DNA of 7,354 bases from Actinomycetes bacterium (GCA_021798075.1 JAJZYO010000093.1:1-7354); one strand, 5' to 3'; shown: positions 1 to 5,919, counted from the first letter of the stretch. The notes: generated from the letters alone by a model not told the origin. Made by a program: numbers and translations.

Positions 1-866
1 AGTACCTCGGCCGGGTCGAGGTCGTGATTGGCGGGCCACCTTGCCAGCCCTGGAGCTTGGGTGGCCTGCGCCGAGGCCATTCCGACCCGAGGGACGGGTT
101 CCCACAGTTCGCCCGGGCGCTTTACGAGATCGCACCGCGGGCGTTCGTACTAGAAAACGTGGCTGGGCTGGCGCATGGCAAGACAAAGCCCATCTTTCAG
201 CTGATGGTGGCGGTCCTCGCCGGCGAGTTGCCACTGTCAGAGTTGCTCGGGGACCAAGTGAGGGCAGGCGCCCGGCTCGCCTACAACGTCACCTGGCGGG
301 TGCTCAACGCCGCCGACTACGGGGTCCCGCAGAACCGCCAGCGCCTGTTCGTCGTCGGCGTGGACGACGGCACGAGCTTCTCCTGGCCTTCCCCTACCCA
401 TGGCCCGAACCGCCGCCACCCTTACGTCCCAGCCGGCTCGGTGATAACCCCCCAAGGCCGGGGCGAGCCCAACCCGAGCATCGTCACTTACGCGACCAAC
501 CCCTCGACTCGGCCCGACCCCTACCATGGCCAGGTCTACAACGGTGGCGGGCGGCCTATCGACCTTCCCAAGCCGGCACCGACGCTGCTCGCGTCCATGG
601 GCGGCAACAAGACTCCCTGGGTCGACACCTTGGGCATCGTGCCCGGTTACCACGCGCACCTGGTGAGCGGGGGAAGACCCCGGAGCGGCCAGGTCCCGGG
701 TGCGCGGCGCATCACGGTGGCCGAGGCGGCCGCCATCCAGAGCTTCCCAGACTGGGTGCGCTTCACTGGCTCCCGCTCCTCGCAGTACCGCCAGGTCGGC
801 AACGCCGTTCCTCCAGACCTGGCGCGAGTGGTGGCTAATGCTCTGGCCCGGTCCCTTCCTGCTTAG
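1..866 (+). CDS. DNA (cytosine-5-)-methyltransferase, 5'-truncated by window edge
   Basis: Transfers a methyl group from S-adenosylmethionine to C5 of cytosine in a specific DNA sequence. The reading frame is open to the left edge (first full codon at 3), so the GTG at 24 is not the real start; it lies inside motif IV. Visible motifs in order: motif IV, IGGPPCQPWS, with the nucleophile Cys codon at 42-44; an FSLGGxRxGxxDPR-type segment reading SLGGLRRGHSDPRDG; motif VI, LENVAGL, near 150-170; motif VIII, QNRQRLFVVGV, near 330-362; a variable region of about 110 residues holding the target recognition domain; motif IX, RRITVAEAAAIQSFPDW; and motif X, SSQYRQVGNAVPP, near the end. Only motif I (SAM binding) and adjacent N-terminal sequence are missing, probably under 100 residues. 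All visible catalytic motifs are intact, so the enzyme looks functional. Whether it is orphan or part of a restriction-modification system cannot be seen here. Recognition sequence not predictable. The family call is very secure. Confidence 0.96.
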   Translation, partial: YLGRVEVVIGGPPCQPWSLGGLRRGHSDPRDGFPQFARALYEIAPRAFVLENVAGLAHGKTKPIFQLMVAVLAGELPLSELLGDQVRAGARLAYNVTWRVLNAADYGVPQNRQRLFVVGVDDGTSFSWPSPTHGPNRRHPYVPAGSVITPQGRGEPNPSIVTYATNPSTRPDPYHGQVYNGGGRPIDLPKPAPTLLASMGGNKTPWVDTLGIVPGYHAHLVSGGRPRSGQVPGARRITVAEAAAIQSFPDWVRFTGSRSSQYRQVGNAVPPDLARVVANALARSLPA

Positions 867-1027
867 ATCGACGTGGCCAAGCCGACCAGCTAGTCCGGGG
901 GCTCAGGCTTAGGCGGTCCATAAGGTCAGCCGCTAACGCCGGCGGCGCCGGCCAAGCTGACGCGAGCACTGCGGTAACCTCTGAGCACGATGTATTACCT
1001 CGGTACCGGCGAGGGTCCACCAACCTA
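867..1027. other. 161-nt intergenic region between methyltransferase and PIG-L genes
   Basis: No convincing gene. It holds a nested inverted repeat (925-961, listed separately) and, closer to the deacetylase, two similar heptamers TAACCTC (975-981) and TTACCTC (995-1001), 20 nt apart or about two helical turns. A weak -10-like TATTAC lies at 993-998 with no good -35 partner. The deacetylase promoter is probably here, but I cannot place it with confidence. Confidence 0.4.
925..961. other. Nested inverted repeat (possible hairpin or weak terminator)
   Basis: Outer arms GTCAGC (925-930) and GCTGAC (956-961) pair perfectly. Inside them two GCCGGC copies (938-943 and 947-952) can pair around a 3-nt loop. 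The element begins 58 nt after the methyltransferase stop. No T-tract follows, so it is not a classical intrinsic terminator. It may still slow or end transcription, or be a chance product of GC-rich sequence. Confidence 0.3.
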
Positions 1028-1732
1028 ATGGAGCCGTTCCCCGAGGACTGGGAGCGTGCCACGGTCATAGTCGCGCACCCAGACGACGCCGAGTACGGGA
1101 TGGCGAGCGCCGTCGCCTACTTCACCGCAAGGGGCAAAGAGGTCTCCTACGTCCTGGCCACGCACGGCGAGGCAGGCATCGACGCGTTGGCCCCCGCAGA
1201 ATGCGGCCCTCTCCGCGAGGAGGAGCAGCGCCGGAGCGCCGCAGTCGTGGGCGTCACCCACGTCGAGTACCTCGGCCACGCCGACGGGGCCCTCGAGTAC
1301 AACCTCGCCCTCAGGCGGGACATCGCCGGCGCCCTACGCCGGCTCCGTCCAGACATCGTGCTCGGCCTCAATTTCGACCTCACTTGGGGCGACGCCGGTG
1401 GAGTCAACCACGCCGATCACCGAGCCGTGGGCGTGGCTGCGCTGGACGCTTGCCGGGACGCGGCAAACCGGTGGCTCTTCCCCGAAGCAGGCGAACCATG
1501 GAAGGGTACGAAGGCAGTGTTCATCGCAGGAGGGGAGGCCACCGCCACCCATTTTGTGGACGTTACAAGCACGATCGACTCCGGGATATTGTCACTAGCC
1601 GAGCACCGGGCCTACATCGAAGGGTTGGGCACGGACTTCGACCCGGCACAGTTCCTCCGCCAAATCACCGGTTACGGAGGGATGGCGGCCGGGTGTGAGT
1701 ACGCTGTGCTCTTCCGCCGCTACGGCGTCTAG
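1028..1732 (+). CDS. PIG-L/LmbE family N-deacetylase-like protein
   Basis: A 234-residue zinc-dependent deacetylase of the LmbE/PIG-L family. Members remove N-acetyl groups from glucosamine-type substrates, as MshB does in mycothiol synthesis and Mca/BshB-type enzymes do on related thiols. The metal-site motif AHPDD is at residues 16-20: by analogy His17 and Asp20 bind zinc and Asp19 is the general base. The second signature, NHADHRAVG (127-135), supplies a further zinc-ligand His. The middle also fits the family: GEAGID, the LREEEQRRSAAVVGV helix, LGHADG, and LRRDI...RRLRPDIV. No signal peptide or membrane segment, so cytoplasmic. It starts at ATG 1028, which puts the usual 10-15 residues before AHPDD; a GAGGG about 12 nt upstream is a poorly spaced ribosome site. 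It is shorter than typical MshB and has no mycothiol gene beside it, so the substrate is unassigned. Family call secure, substrate unknown. Confidence 0.92.
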   Translation: MEPFPEDWERATVIVAHPDDAEYGMASAVAYFTARGKEVSYVLATHGEAGIDALAPAECGPLREEEQRRSAAVVGVTHVEYLGHADGALEYNLALRRDIAGALRRLRPDIVLGLNFDLTWGDAGGVNHADHRAVGVAALDACRDAANRWLFPEAGEPWKGTKAVFIAGGEATATHFVDVTSTIDSGILSLAEHRAYIEGLGTDFDPAQFLRQITGYGGMAAGCEYAVLFRRYGV

Positions 1733-1761
1733 AGGCAGCGACGAGTCACGAGACCCCGCGG

Positions 1762-2352
1762 TCAACATTCGGCGTGCCCGGCTCCGCCGAGGCGCCCCAA
1801 GCCCTCGAAGAGGCCGGGATCGGCGATCGCAGAGGCTTCTGCCAGCGAAAACCACCGGACCTGCTGGCTCTCGCCCGGGGGCGGGCACGGCTCGACGTCC
1901 TCACAGAGTAAGAGGTAGCGAAGGTCCAAGTGGAAATGGCCGAGAGCCGCTGGGTGAGCGTCCAGGTGGACCAAGCGGGGCCCACCCGCCGGGTGGTGGA
2001 CGGGAAGGCCGGTCTCCTCTTCGGTCTCGCGGAGTGCTGCGTCCCAGGGCACCTCGCCCCGCTCGATGTGGCCGCCTGGCTGGATCCACAACCCGAGACG
2101 CTTATGGAGATGAAGTACTGTGCCACGAGGCCCATGCACGAGGCCCGAGGCCGTCACGTGGACTGGGCCCGCCTCCCGGTCAAAGGGGTCATCGAGCCGG
2201 CCAAGCTCCACCAGGAACCGCTCTTTGGAACGTCGTTCTCGCTCCGTGCGGCCCGGAAAGGCTACGACAGCAGCACGTACGGCGCCGGCAATCTCCGCGA
2301 CCCCATTAGGGCCACACTTGCCGAGTTGCGGCAACTCCGCCTCGCCATTCAA
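1762..2352 (-). CDS. Nudix hydrolase
   Basis: Hydrolyses a nucleoside diphosphate linked to another moiety (Nudix family); substrate unknown. The Nudix box matches GX5EX7REUXEEXGU: it runs from G of GGHIERGE to ETEEETGL, about residues 94-116 from this start. The preceding segment [16 protein letters not shown], the [11 protein letters not shown] strand, and a C-terminal WFSL...DPGL segment place it in a common actinobacterial Nudix group. The CoA-pyrophosphatase signature and the SQPWPFPxS motif of NADH pyrophosphatases are absent. Start choice is uncertain. The frame stays open to GTG 2463, overlapping the E2 gene by 38 nt (233 aa), but family similarity begins only near [10 protein letters not shown] chose TTG 2350-2352 because it has GGAG 8 nt upstream and excludes a 16-nt tandem repeat; this gives 196 aa. 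It lies 73 nt after the E2 stop on the same strand, so it may be the last gene of the dehydrogenase operon. It converges on the PIG-L gene, 29 nt away. Confidence 0.88.
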   Translation of the reverse strand: MNGEAELPQLGKCGPNGVAEIAGAVRAAVVAFPGRTERERRSKERFLVELGRLDDPFDREAGPVHVTASGLVHGPRGTVLHLHKRLGLWIQPGGHIERGEVPWDAALRETEEETGLPVHHPAGGPRLVHLDAHPAALGHFHLDLRYLLLCEDVEPCPPPGESQQVRWFSLAEASAIADPGLFEGLGRLGGAGHAEC

Positions 2353-2360
2353 AGGGAACG

Positions 2361-2364
2361 CTCC
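2361..2364 (-). promoter_or_regulatory. Candidate ribosome binding site for Nudix gene
   Basis: GGAG on the - strand, 8 nt before the TTG at 2350-2352. It supports the shorter 196-residue start over the GTG at 2463, which has no clear Shine-Dalgarno. A second in-frame TTG further in has its purine run too close to be used well. Confidence 0.4.
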
Positions 2365-2388
2365 AAGGCGAACCCGGTCAGAGTCCAG

Positions 2389-2420
2389 CCCAGCCAGAGG
2401 GGAGCCCAGCCAGAGGGGAG
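2389..2420. repeat. Perfect tandem duplication, 2 x 16 bp, after E2 stop
   Basis: CCCAGCCAGAGGGGAG occurs at 2389-2404 and again, identically, at 2405-2420, then continues with CCCC. It sits between the E2 stop (2426) and the chosen Nudix start. Sixteen is not a multiple of three, so copy-number change here would shift any reading frame through it. That favours the stretch being untranslated, against the long form of the Nudix gene. Confidence 0.85.
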
Positions 2421-2425
2421 CCCCG

Positions 2426-3769
2426 TTAGAGCAGGATACGGAGCGGGTCCTCGAGGAGCTCACGGAGCTCGGCGAGGAAGCGGGCCGCCGTCGCGCCGTC
2501 GAGGGTGCGGTGGTCGATCGACAGAGCGAGCCTCATCGTGGTCCCTGCAACCACCGCGCCGTCGCGGACGACGGCCTCTGGTTTGGCCGCACCAACGGCG
2601 AGAATTGCAGCTTGGGGCGGGTTGAGCACCGCTGTGAAGTGGTCTATCCCAAACATCCCCAGGTTGCTCAGCGTAAAGGTGCCACCCGACATGTCCTCGA
2701 GCGACAGCTTGCCCTCGCGGGCCTTCGCGGCCAAGGCGTGAGCTTCAGAAGACAGCTCCGAAAGCGGCTTCATGTCGGCGTCCTTCACGACGGGGACCAC
2801 TAGGCCATCGGGCACGGCGACGGCGATGCCGACATTGACGCGGCGGTAACGGAGGATCCTGTCGCCCGCCCAAGCAGAATTTACCTCGGGGTGCGCCCGC
2901 AAGAGCTTGGCGCAGGCCTTTACCAGCAGGTCGGTCACCGTGACCCTGGCCCCCTCCTGTCCCGCCGTGGCGCGCACGGCTTCGGCGCGAAAGGCGAGGA
3001 GGCGCTCAGCATCGATGATGCTCGTCAGGTAGAAATGGGGAGCCTCGAGGCTCTTCGAGAGGCGTTCGGCGGTAACCCTGCGGATCTGGCTGAGAGGTAC
3101 CTCCTCCACGTCGGCCAGCGCCCCGGCACCCCCATTAGGCAGAGCACCCGCCGTCCCAGCAAGCGCCCCCGCGACCGGACCGGCCGGACCTTCGGGCAAA
3201 ACCCCGCCAACGGCCGCTGCATTCTCGACGTCAGCGCGTACAACCCGTCCCCCCGGCCCGCTGCCTCGCAATGTAACAAGGTCGATGCCTAGCCGGCGAG
3301 CGGTCCGGCGCGCGAGCGGGGAGCTCCTCGGCACGCTGGCGCCCGCTCCGTTACCCAGGTCCTCGCCAGGCGTCTGTGCACGGGGGGCAGGGGCAACCGC
3401 CCTCGCCGAGGCTGGGCCCGCTCCGGCTGGGCCAGCTCCGGCTGGGCCCGCTCCGGCTGGGGCTTCCGAACGAGCCGTAGCCGTAGCTTTAGTTGCCGCA
3501 CTAGGGCCAGCGGTCCCCGGACCTCCGGTACCAGAACCGTCGCCGATCACCGCTATGGGCGCCCCGATCGCCGCTGTGCCACCCTCTTGGACGAGAACCT
3601 GCTCGAGCACGCCTCCCTCGAAGGCTTCCAAGTCCATCGTGGCCTTGTCGGTGTCGATCTCGGCGATGGTCTCACCCCGGGCCACCTTTTCCCCCGGCCG
3701 CTTGAGCCACCTAGCAACCGTCCCCTCCTCCATCGTGTCGGAGAGACGGGGCATCAGAACTTCAGCCAA
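2426..3769 (-). CDS. pdhC: Dihydrolipoamide acyltransferase, E2 component of pyruvate dehydrogenase-type complex
   Basis: E2 core of a 2-oxoacid dehydrogenase complex; it moves the acyl group from E1 via its lipoyl arm to CoA. It is 447 residues with the standard order: one lipoyl domain (about 1-78) with modified lysine Lys42 in DTDKATM; an Ala/Gly/Pro linker (about 79-145) with GPAGA repeats; a peripheral subunit-binding domain (about 148-185; [15 protein letters not shown] ... [14 protein letters not shown]); a second flexible linker; and the catalytic domain (about 222-447) with HRTLDGA, where His420 and Asp424 are catalytic. Single lipoyl domain and length are normal. The start is TTG 3767-3769: it follows the E1 beta stop by 8 nt, has AGGGGG just upstream, and includes the AEVLM strand of the lipoyl fold. 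An in-frame ATG at 3752-3754 is a less likely alternative. Substrate is probably pyruvate, judged from E1; acetoin dehydrogenase is a close alternative. The protein family is certain. Confidence 0.95.
   Translation of the reverse strand: MAEVLMPRLSDTMEEGTVARWLKRPGEKVARGETIAEIDTDKATMDLEAFEGGVLEQVLVQEGGTAAIGAPIAVIGDGSGTGGPGTAGPSAATKATATARSEAPAGAGPAGAGPAGAGPASARAVAPAPRAQTPGEDLGNGAGASVPRSSPLARRTARRLGIDLVTLRGSGPGGRVVRADVENAAAVGGVLPEGPAGPVAGALAGTAGALPNGGAGALADVEEVPLSQIRRVTAERLSKSLEAPHFYLTSIIDAERLLAFRAEAVRATAGQEGARVTVTDLLVKACAKLLRAHPEVNSAWAGDRILRYRRVNVGIAVAVPDGLVVPVVKDADMKPLSELSSEAHALAAKAREGKLSLEDMSGGTFTLSNLGMFGIDHFTAVLNPPQAAILAVGAAKPEAVVRDGAVVAGTTMRLALSIDHRTLDGATAARFLAELRELLEDPLRILL
3411..3468 (-). 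repeat. 15-bp minisatellite encoding the GPAGA linker of E2
   Basis: Nearly four copies of a 15-bp unit, GCTGGGCCCGCTCCG on the + strand, at 3411-3425, 3426-3440 (one base differs), 3441-3455 and a degenerate partial copy to 3468. On the coding (-) strand it encodes repeated Gly-Pro-Ala-Gly-Ala, a flexible swinging-arm linker between lipoyl and subunit-binding domains. The unit is a multiple of three, so copy changes would lengthen or shorten the linker without frameshift. Confidence 0.9.
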
Positions 3770-3773
3770 CTTT

Positions 3774-3779
3774 CCCCCT
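3774..3779 (-). promoter_or_regulatory. Ribosome binding site of E2 gene, overlapping the E1 beta stop
   Basis: On the - strand the E1 beta stop TAG is followed by GGGGAAAG and then TTG. AGGGGG, sharing two bases with the stop codon, is a wobble-pairing Shine-Dalgarno 4 nt before the TTG. The arrangement supports the non-ATG start and suggests coupled translation. Confidence 0.5.
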
Positions 3780-4773
3780 AACCCCTGTAGGTGCTCTCGT
3801 CGACGGCCTGGCGGATAAAGCGAGCGAGGTCAACCGCGCTCGGCATGGCGGCAGTCTCGAGCGGCTTGGAGTACGGGAGGGGCACCTCGGCAGCTGCTAA
3901 TCGGCGCACGGGTGCGTCGAGGTAGTCGAAAGCCCCCTCTTGGATCGTGGCGACAACTTCAGCCCCCACTCCATAAGAAAGCCAGTCGTCTTCGGCTACC
4001 ACTGCCCTCGTCGTCTTCCTGACCGAAGCGCAGATCGTCTCGCGGTCGAGCGGCCGGAGGCTCCTCAAGTCGACGACCTCGACCGAGATCCCATCGGTTT
4101 CTTCGAGGTGGCGGGCGACGTCGAGAGCCATGAGCGTGGCCCTCGAGTAAGAAACGACCGTGATGTCGCTCCCTTCCCTCACGACCGCCGCCCTGCCGAT
4201 CTCGGTCGTGTAGGGCTCTTCGGGAACTTCGCCCTTGGTGTTGTAAAGGCCCAAGTTTTCAACAAACATCACGGGATCGTCGTCATGGATCGCCGCGGTC
4301 AATAGGCCTTTTGCATCGGCCGGCGTCGCCGGCGCAACAACCTTCAGGCCTGGGCAGTGGGCATAGTAAACCTCGATATTTTGCGAGTGGCTCGCACCGA
4401 GCTGCTGACCGCCACCGCCCGGCGTCCGGATGACCATAGGCACGCTGACCTGCCCACCGAACATCGACCGCGCCTTTGCAGCGTGGTTGATCACCTGGTC
4501 GATCGCCAGCAAGCTGAAGTTGATCGTCATGATCTCGACGACGGGCCTGAGGCCTAGCATGGCGGCCCCGATCGCCGCCCCTACGAACCCCTCCTCGCTT
4601 ATCGGAGTGTCCCTCACCCTCCTCGGCCCAAACTCGGCTAGGAGGCCCGCTGTGATCTTGTAGGACCCCTCGAAGAGCCCTATCTCCTCCCCGATCAGGA
4701 ACACAGAGTCGTCGGCGAGCATCTCCGCCCGCAGCGTGTCATGCAGGGCTTGGCGGTAGGTGACTTCAGGCAC
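3778..4773 (-). CDS. pdhB: 2-oxoacid (pyruvate) dehydrogenase E1 component, beta subunit
   Basis: Beta subunit of the heterotetrameric (alpha2beta2) ThDP-dependent E1; it completes the cofactor site and binds E2. It is 331 residues from GTG 4771-4773. Visible: N-terminal TYRQALHDTLRAEM; LIGEEIGLFEGSYKITAGL; DTPISEEGFVG, in which Glu60 corresponds to the ThDP-activating glutamate; INHAAKARSMFGGQ; GASHSQNIE with the conserved active-site His129; and the C-terminal transketolase-type domain (VVSYSRATLMALDVA ... VEVVDLRSLRPLD). Its length fits the family, usually about 325 residues. The frame is open upstream to 4905, but those 44 codons read through the E1 alpha 3' end and look unlike protein. 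The GTG has GAGGG 8 nt upstream and overlaps the E1 alpha TGA in GTGCCTGA, so it is chosen. LFEGSYK and the E1 alpha partner favour pyruvate over branched-chain substrates; acetoin dehydrogenase cannot be excluded. Confidence 0.94.
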   Translation of the reverse strand: MPEVTYRQALHDTLRAEMLADDSVFLIGEEIGLFEGSYKITAGLLAEFGPRRVRDTPISEEGFVGAAIGAAMLGLRPVVEIMTINFSLLAIDQVINHAAKARSMFGGQVSVPMVIRTPGGGGQQLGASHSQNIEVYYAHCPGLKVVAPATPADAKGLLTAAIHDDDPVMFVENLGLYNTKGEVPEEPYTTEIGRAAVVREGSDITVVSYSRATLMALDVARHLEETDGISVEVVDLRSLRPLDRETICASVRKTTRAVVAEDDWLSYGVGAEVVATIQEGAFDYLDAPVRRLAAAEVPLPYSKPLETAAMPSAVDLARFIRQAVDESTYRG

Positions 4774-5860
4774 TACTGGCGCCCTCAGCACCTGGCCACC
4801 CGAGGGCCAGCTCGCCCGGCAAAGCGCGCAAGATGTTGGGCACTTCGGTCGCATAGGTGTTTGCAAACAAGGTGGAGACGTCGGGGAACGGGCTTTCCTC
4901 CGCAAAGGCCACTGCCTCGTCCACTTCCCGCTCGGCTCCGGCGTCTATTTGGGAAGCTGCGTCACCGTCGAGCACTCCTGCCTCGATGAGGCGGGAGCGC
5001 AGGGCCGGCAACGGGTCAGCCTTGCGGGCGAGCTCGACCTCCTCAGGTGTCCGGTAGCGGGCCGGGTCCACCACCGAATGGCCCCGCAAGCGCGAGCACA
5101 TCGCCTCGATGATCGAAGGGCGGCGCTCGGTCCGGGCGGCCGCAAGAGCCGAGGCAGCGGCCTCCTTGACGGCAACGGGGTCGTCGCCGTCAACCCGGAC
5201 ACCCTCGATCCGGTAGGCGCACCCCCGCTTGTACAGGTCGGGTTCGCCCGAGGCCGCGTCCACGACCGTGCCCATACCCAAGCCGTTGTTGATGACCACG
5301 TAGACGATCGGGACCTTCCAGATGGAAGCCAGGTTGAGGGACTCGTGGAAGGCGCCGATGTTGGTGGCGCCGTCCCCGAGCACGCACATGACAGCCTCCG
5401 ACTGCGGCCCCGGTTCGCCCTTGTAGGCGATAGCCATAGCGGCACCCGTCGCCGGCGGGATCTGCCCGCCCACGATCCCGTAGCCGCCCATGAAACGAAG
5501 CCCGGCGTCAAAGAGGTGCATGGAACCACCCCAACCTCCCGAACAGCCCGTGGCCCTACCAAACAGCTCGGCCATGACAACCTTGGCGCTCATGCCGCGG
5601 GCGAGGGCGAAGCCGTGGTCCCGGTAGGTGGTGAACAGGTAATCACCCCGCTCCAGTGCGCTAGCCAACCCGACCACGGCAGCCTCCTCGCCGAGGTTGA
5701 GGTGACAATAGCCACCTATCCGGGCCTTCGCGTACATCTCAGATGCACGGAGCTCGAACGCCCTTATCAGGGCCATGCTGCGGTAGTAACCGAGAAGGTC
5801 TTTGGAGCTCCCCTCGAGCGTGGGAGCGACCGAGCCCGTCGTTTGGCCGTCTTTTGACAT
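4766..5860 (-). CDS. pdhA: 2-oxoacid (pyruvate) dehydrogenase E1 component, alpha subunit
   Basis: Alpha subunit of E1; it decarboxylates the 2-oxoacid on ThDP and passes the acyl group to lipoylated E2. It is 364 residues. The ThDP/Mg motif runs from GDGATNIG (162-169) to the Asn pair NN (191-192), the usual spacing. The active-site TYRDHG (His82) and the loop RLRGHSVVDPARYRTPEEV (His261) are intact, as are GGSMHLFD and GGYGIVGGQIPPATGAA. GAFHESLNLASIWKVPIVYVV and NNGLGMGT point to pyruvate/acetoin-type E1, not branched-chain, whose motif reads nearer to GDGATSEGD. A tail of about 25 residues after ATEVPN extends beyond the common end. The start is ATG 5858-5860. No Shine-Dalgarno precedes it, but a -10-like CATAAT lies 8 nt upstream, so the mRNA may be leaderless. 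It is first of the E1 alpha-E1 beta-E2 operon and overlaps E1 beta by 8 nt. Confidence 0.95.
   Translation of the reverse strand: MSKDGQTTGSVAPTLEGSSKDLLGYYRSMALIRAFELRASEMYAKARIGGYCHLNLGEEAAVVGLASALERGDYLFTTYRDHGFALARGMSAKVVMAELFGRATGCSGGWGGSMHLFDAGLRFMGGYGIVGGQIPPATGAAMAIAYKGEPGPQSEAVMCVLGDGATNIGAFHESLNLASIWKVPIVYVVINNGLGMGTVVDAASGEPDLYKRGCAYRIEGVRVDGDDPVAVKEAAASALAAARTERRPSIIEAMCSRLRGHSVVDPARYRTPEEVELARKADPLPALRSRLIEAGVLDGDAASQIDAGAEREVDEAVAFAEESPFPDVSTLFANTYATEVPNILRALPGELALGWPGAEGASSA
4782..4786 (-). promoter_or_regulatory. Ribosome binding site of E1 beta gene
   Basis: GAGGG on the - strand, inside the E1 alpha coding end, 8 nt before the GTG at 4771-4773. It decides the E1 beta start over the long upstream extension of the frame and fits translational coupling with E1 alpha. 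Confidence 0.6.
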
Positions 5861-5868
5861 CTGGGCCC

Positions 5869-5874
5869 ATTATG
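5869..5874 (-). promoter_or_regulatory. Candidate -10 box for E1 alpha operon
   Basis: CATAAT on the - strand matches TATAAT at five of six positions and is an AT-rich island in GC-rich sequence. It ends 8 nt before the E1 alpha ATG, so initiation about 7 nt downstream would fall within a nucleotide or two of the start codon. The -35 region (TTCCTC at a 17-nt spacing) is poor. Sequence evidence only. Confidence 0.35.
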
Positions 5875-5908
5875 GCGCAGAGGGCAAACGCGAGGAAAAC
5901 CCGAGGAG

Positions 5909-5913
5909 AGGAG
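5909..5913 (+). promoter_or_regulatory. Ribosome binding site of lpd
   Basis: AGGAG, within the longer purine run GAGGAGAGGAG, lies 6 nt before the ATG at 5920-5922. It is a strong, well spaced Shine-Dalgarno that fixes the lpd start. It contrasts with the E1 alpha start, which has none. Confidence 0.75.
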
Positions 5914-5919
5914 TGCCCG

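Larger units (their letters stand above)
5861..5919. promoter_or_regulatory. Divergent control region between E1 alpha and lpd
   Basis: All 59 nt between two divergent start codons. It must carry, or closely adjoin, promoters for both transcripts of one enzyme complex. The E1 alpha side holds CATAAT (- strand) and the 8-bp palindrome TGGGCCCA at 5862-5869, at the expected transcription start. The lpd side is purine-rich, with CGAGGA at 5891-5896 and again at 5902-5907, 11 bp apart, and then the lpd ribosome site. No larger operator palindrome is evident. Confidence 0.6.

Noticed and set aside
1028..1732. Calling the PIG-L protein MshB (mycothiol deacetylase)
   Set aside because: It is shorter than typical MshB and has no mycothiol genes nearby; the AHPDD and HADH motifs are shared by the whole family.
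1733..1761. Bidirectional terminator between the convergent PIG-L and Nudix genes
   Set aside because: The 29 nt contain no inverted repeat or T-tract that I can see.
1695..2625. Open frames on the + strand across the Nudix gene (1695-2309, 1930-2625)
   Set aside because: Low-complexity Arg/Pro-rich translations opposite a gene with a perfect Nudix box.
3285..3818. 177-codon open frame on the + strand opposite the E2 N-terminal half
   Set aside because: It is the complement of the lipoyl domain and GPAGA linker; its Pro/Ala-rich look comes from the repeat. No ribosome site or domain.
4774..4905. 44-codon N-terminal extension of E1 beta
   Set aside because: It overlaps the E1 alpha end, has Cys/Pro/Arg-rich nonsense sequence, and a better start with a ribosome site exists at 4773.
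4760..5857. 365-codon open frame on the + strand opposite E1 alpha
   Set aside because: Its translation matches no family I recognise, is full of Arg/Gly/Ala/His, and lies entirely across a clear E1 alpha gene. Long antisense frames are expected in GC-rich codons with few stops.
5854..5859. Perfect TTGACA on the + strand, a possible -35 for lpd
   Set aside because: No acceptable -10 lies 16-18 nt downstream (the 17-nt position reads GCAGAG), and the hexamer is simply the complement of the first codons of E1 alpha.
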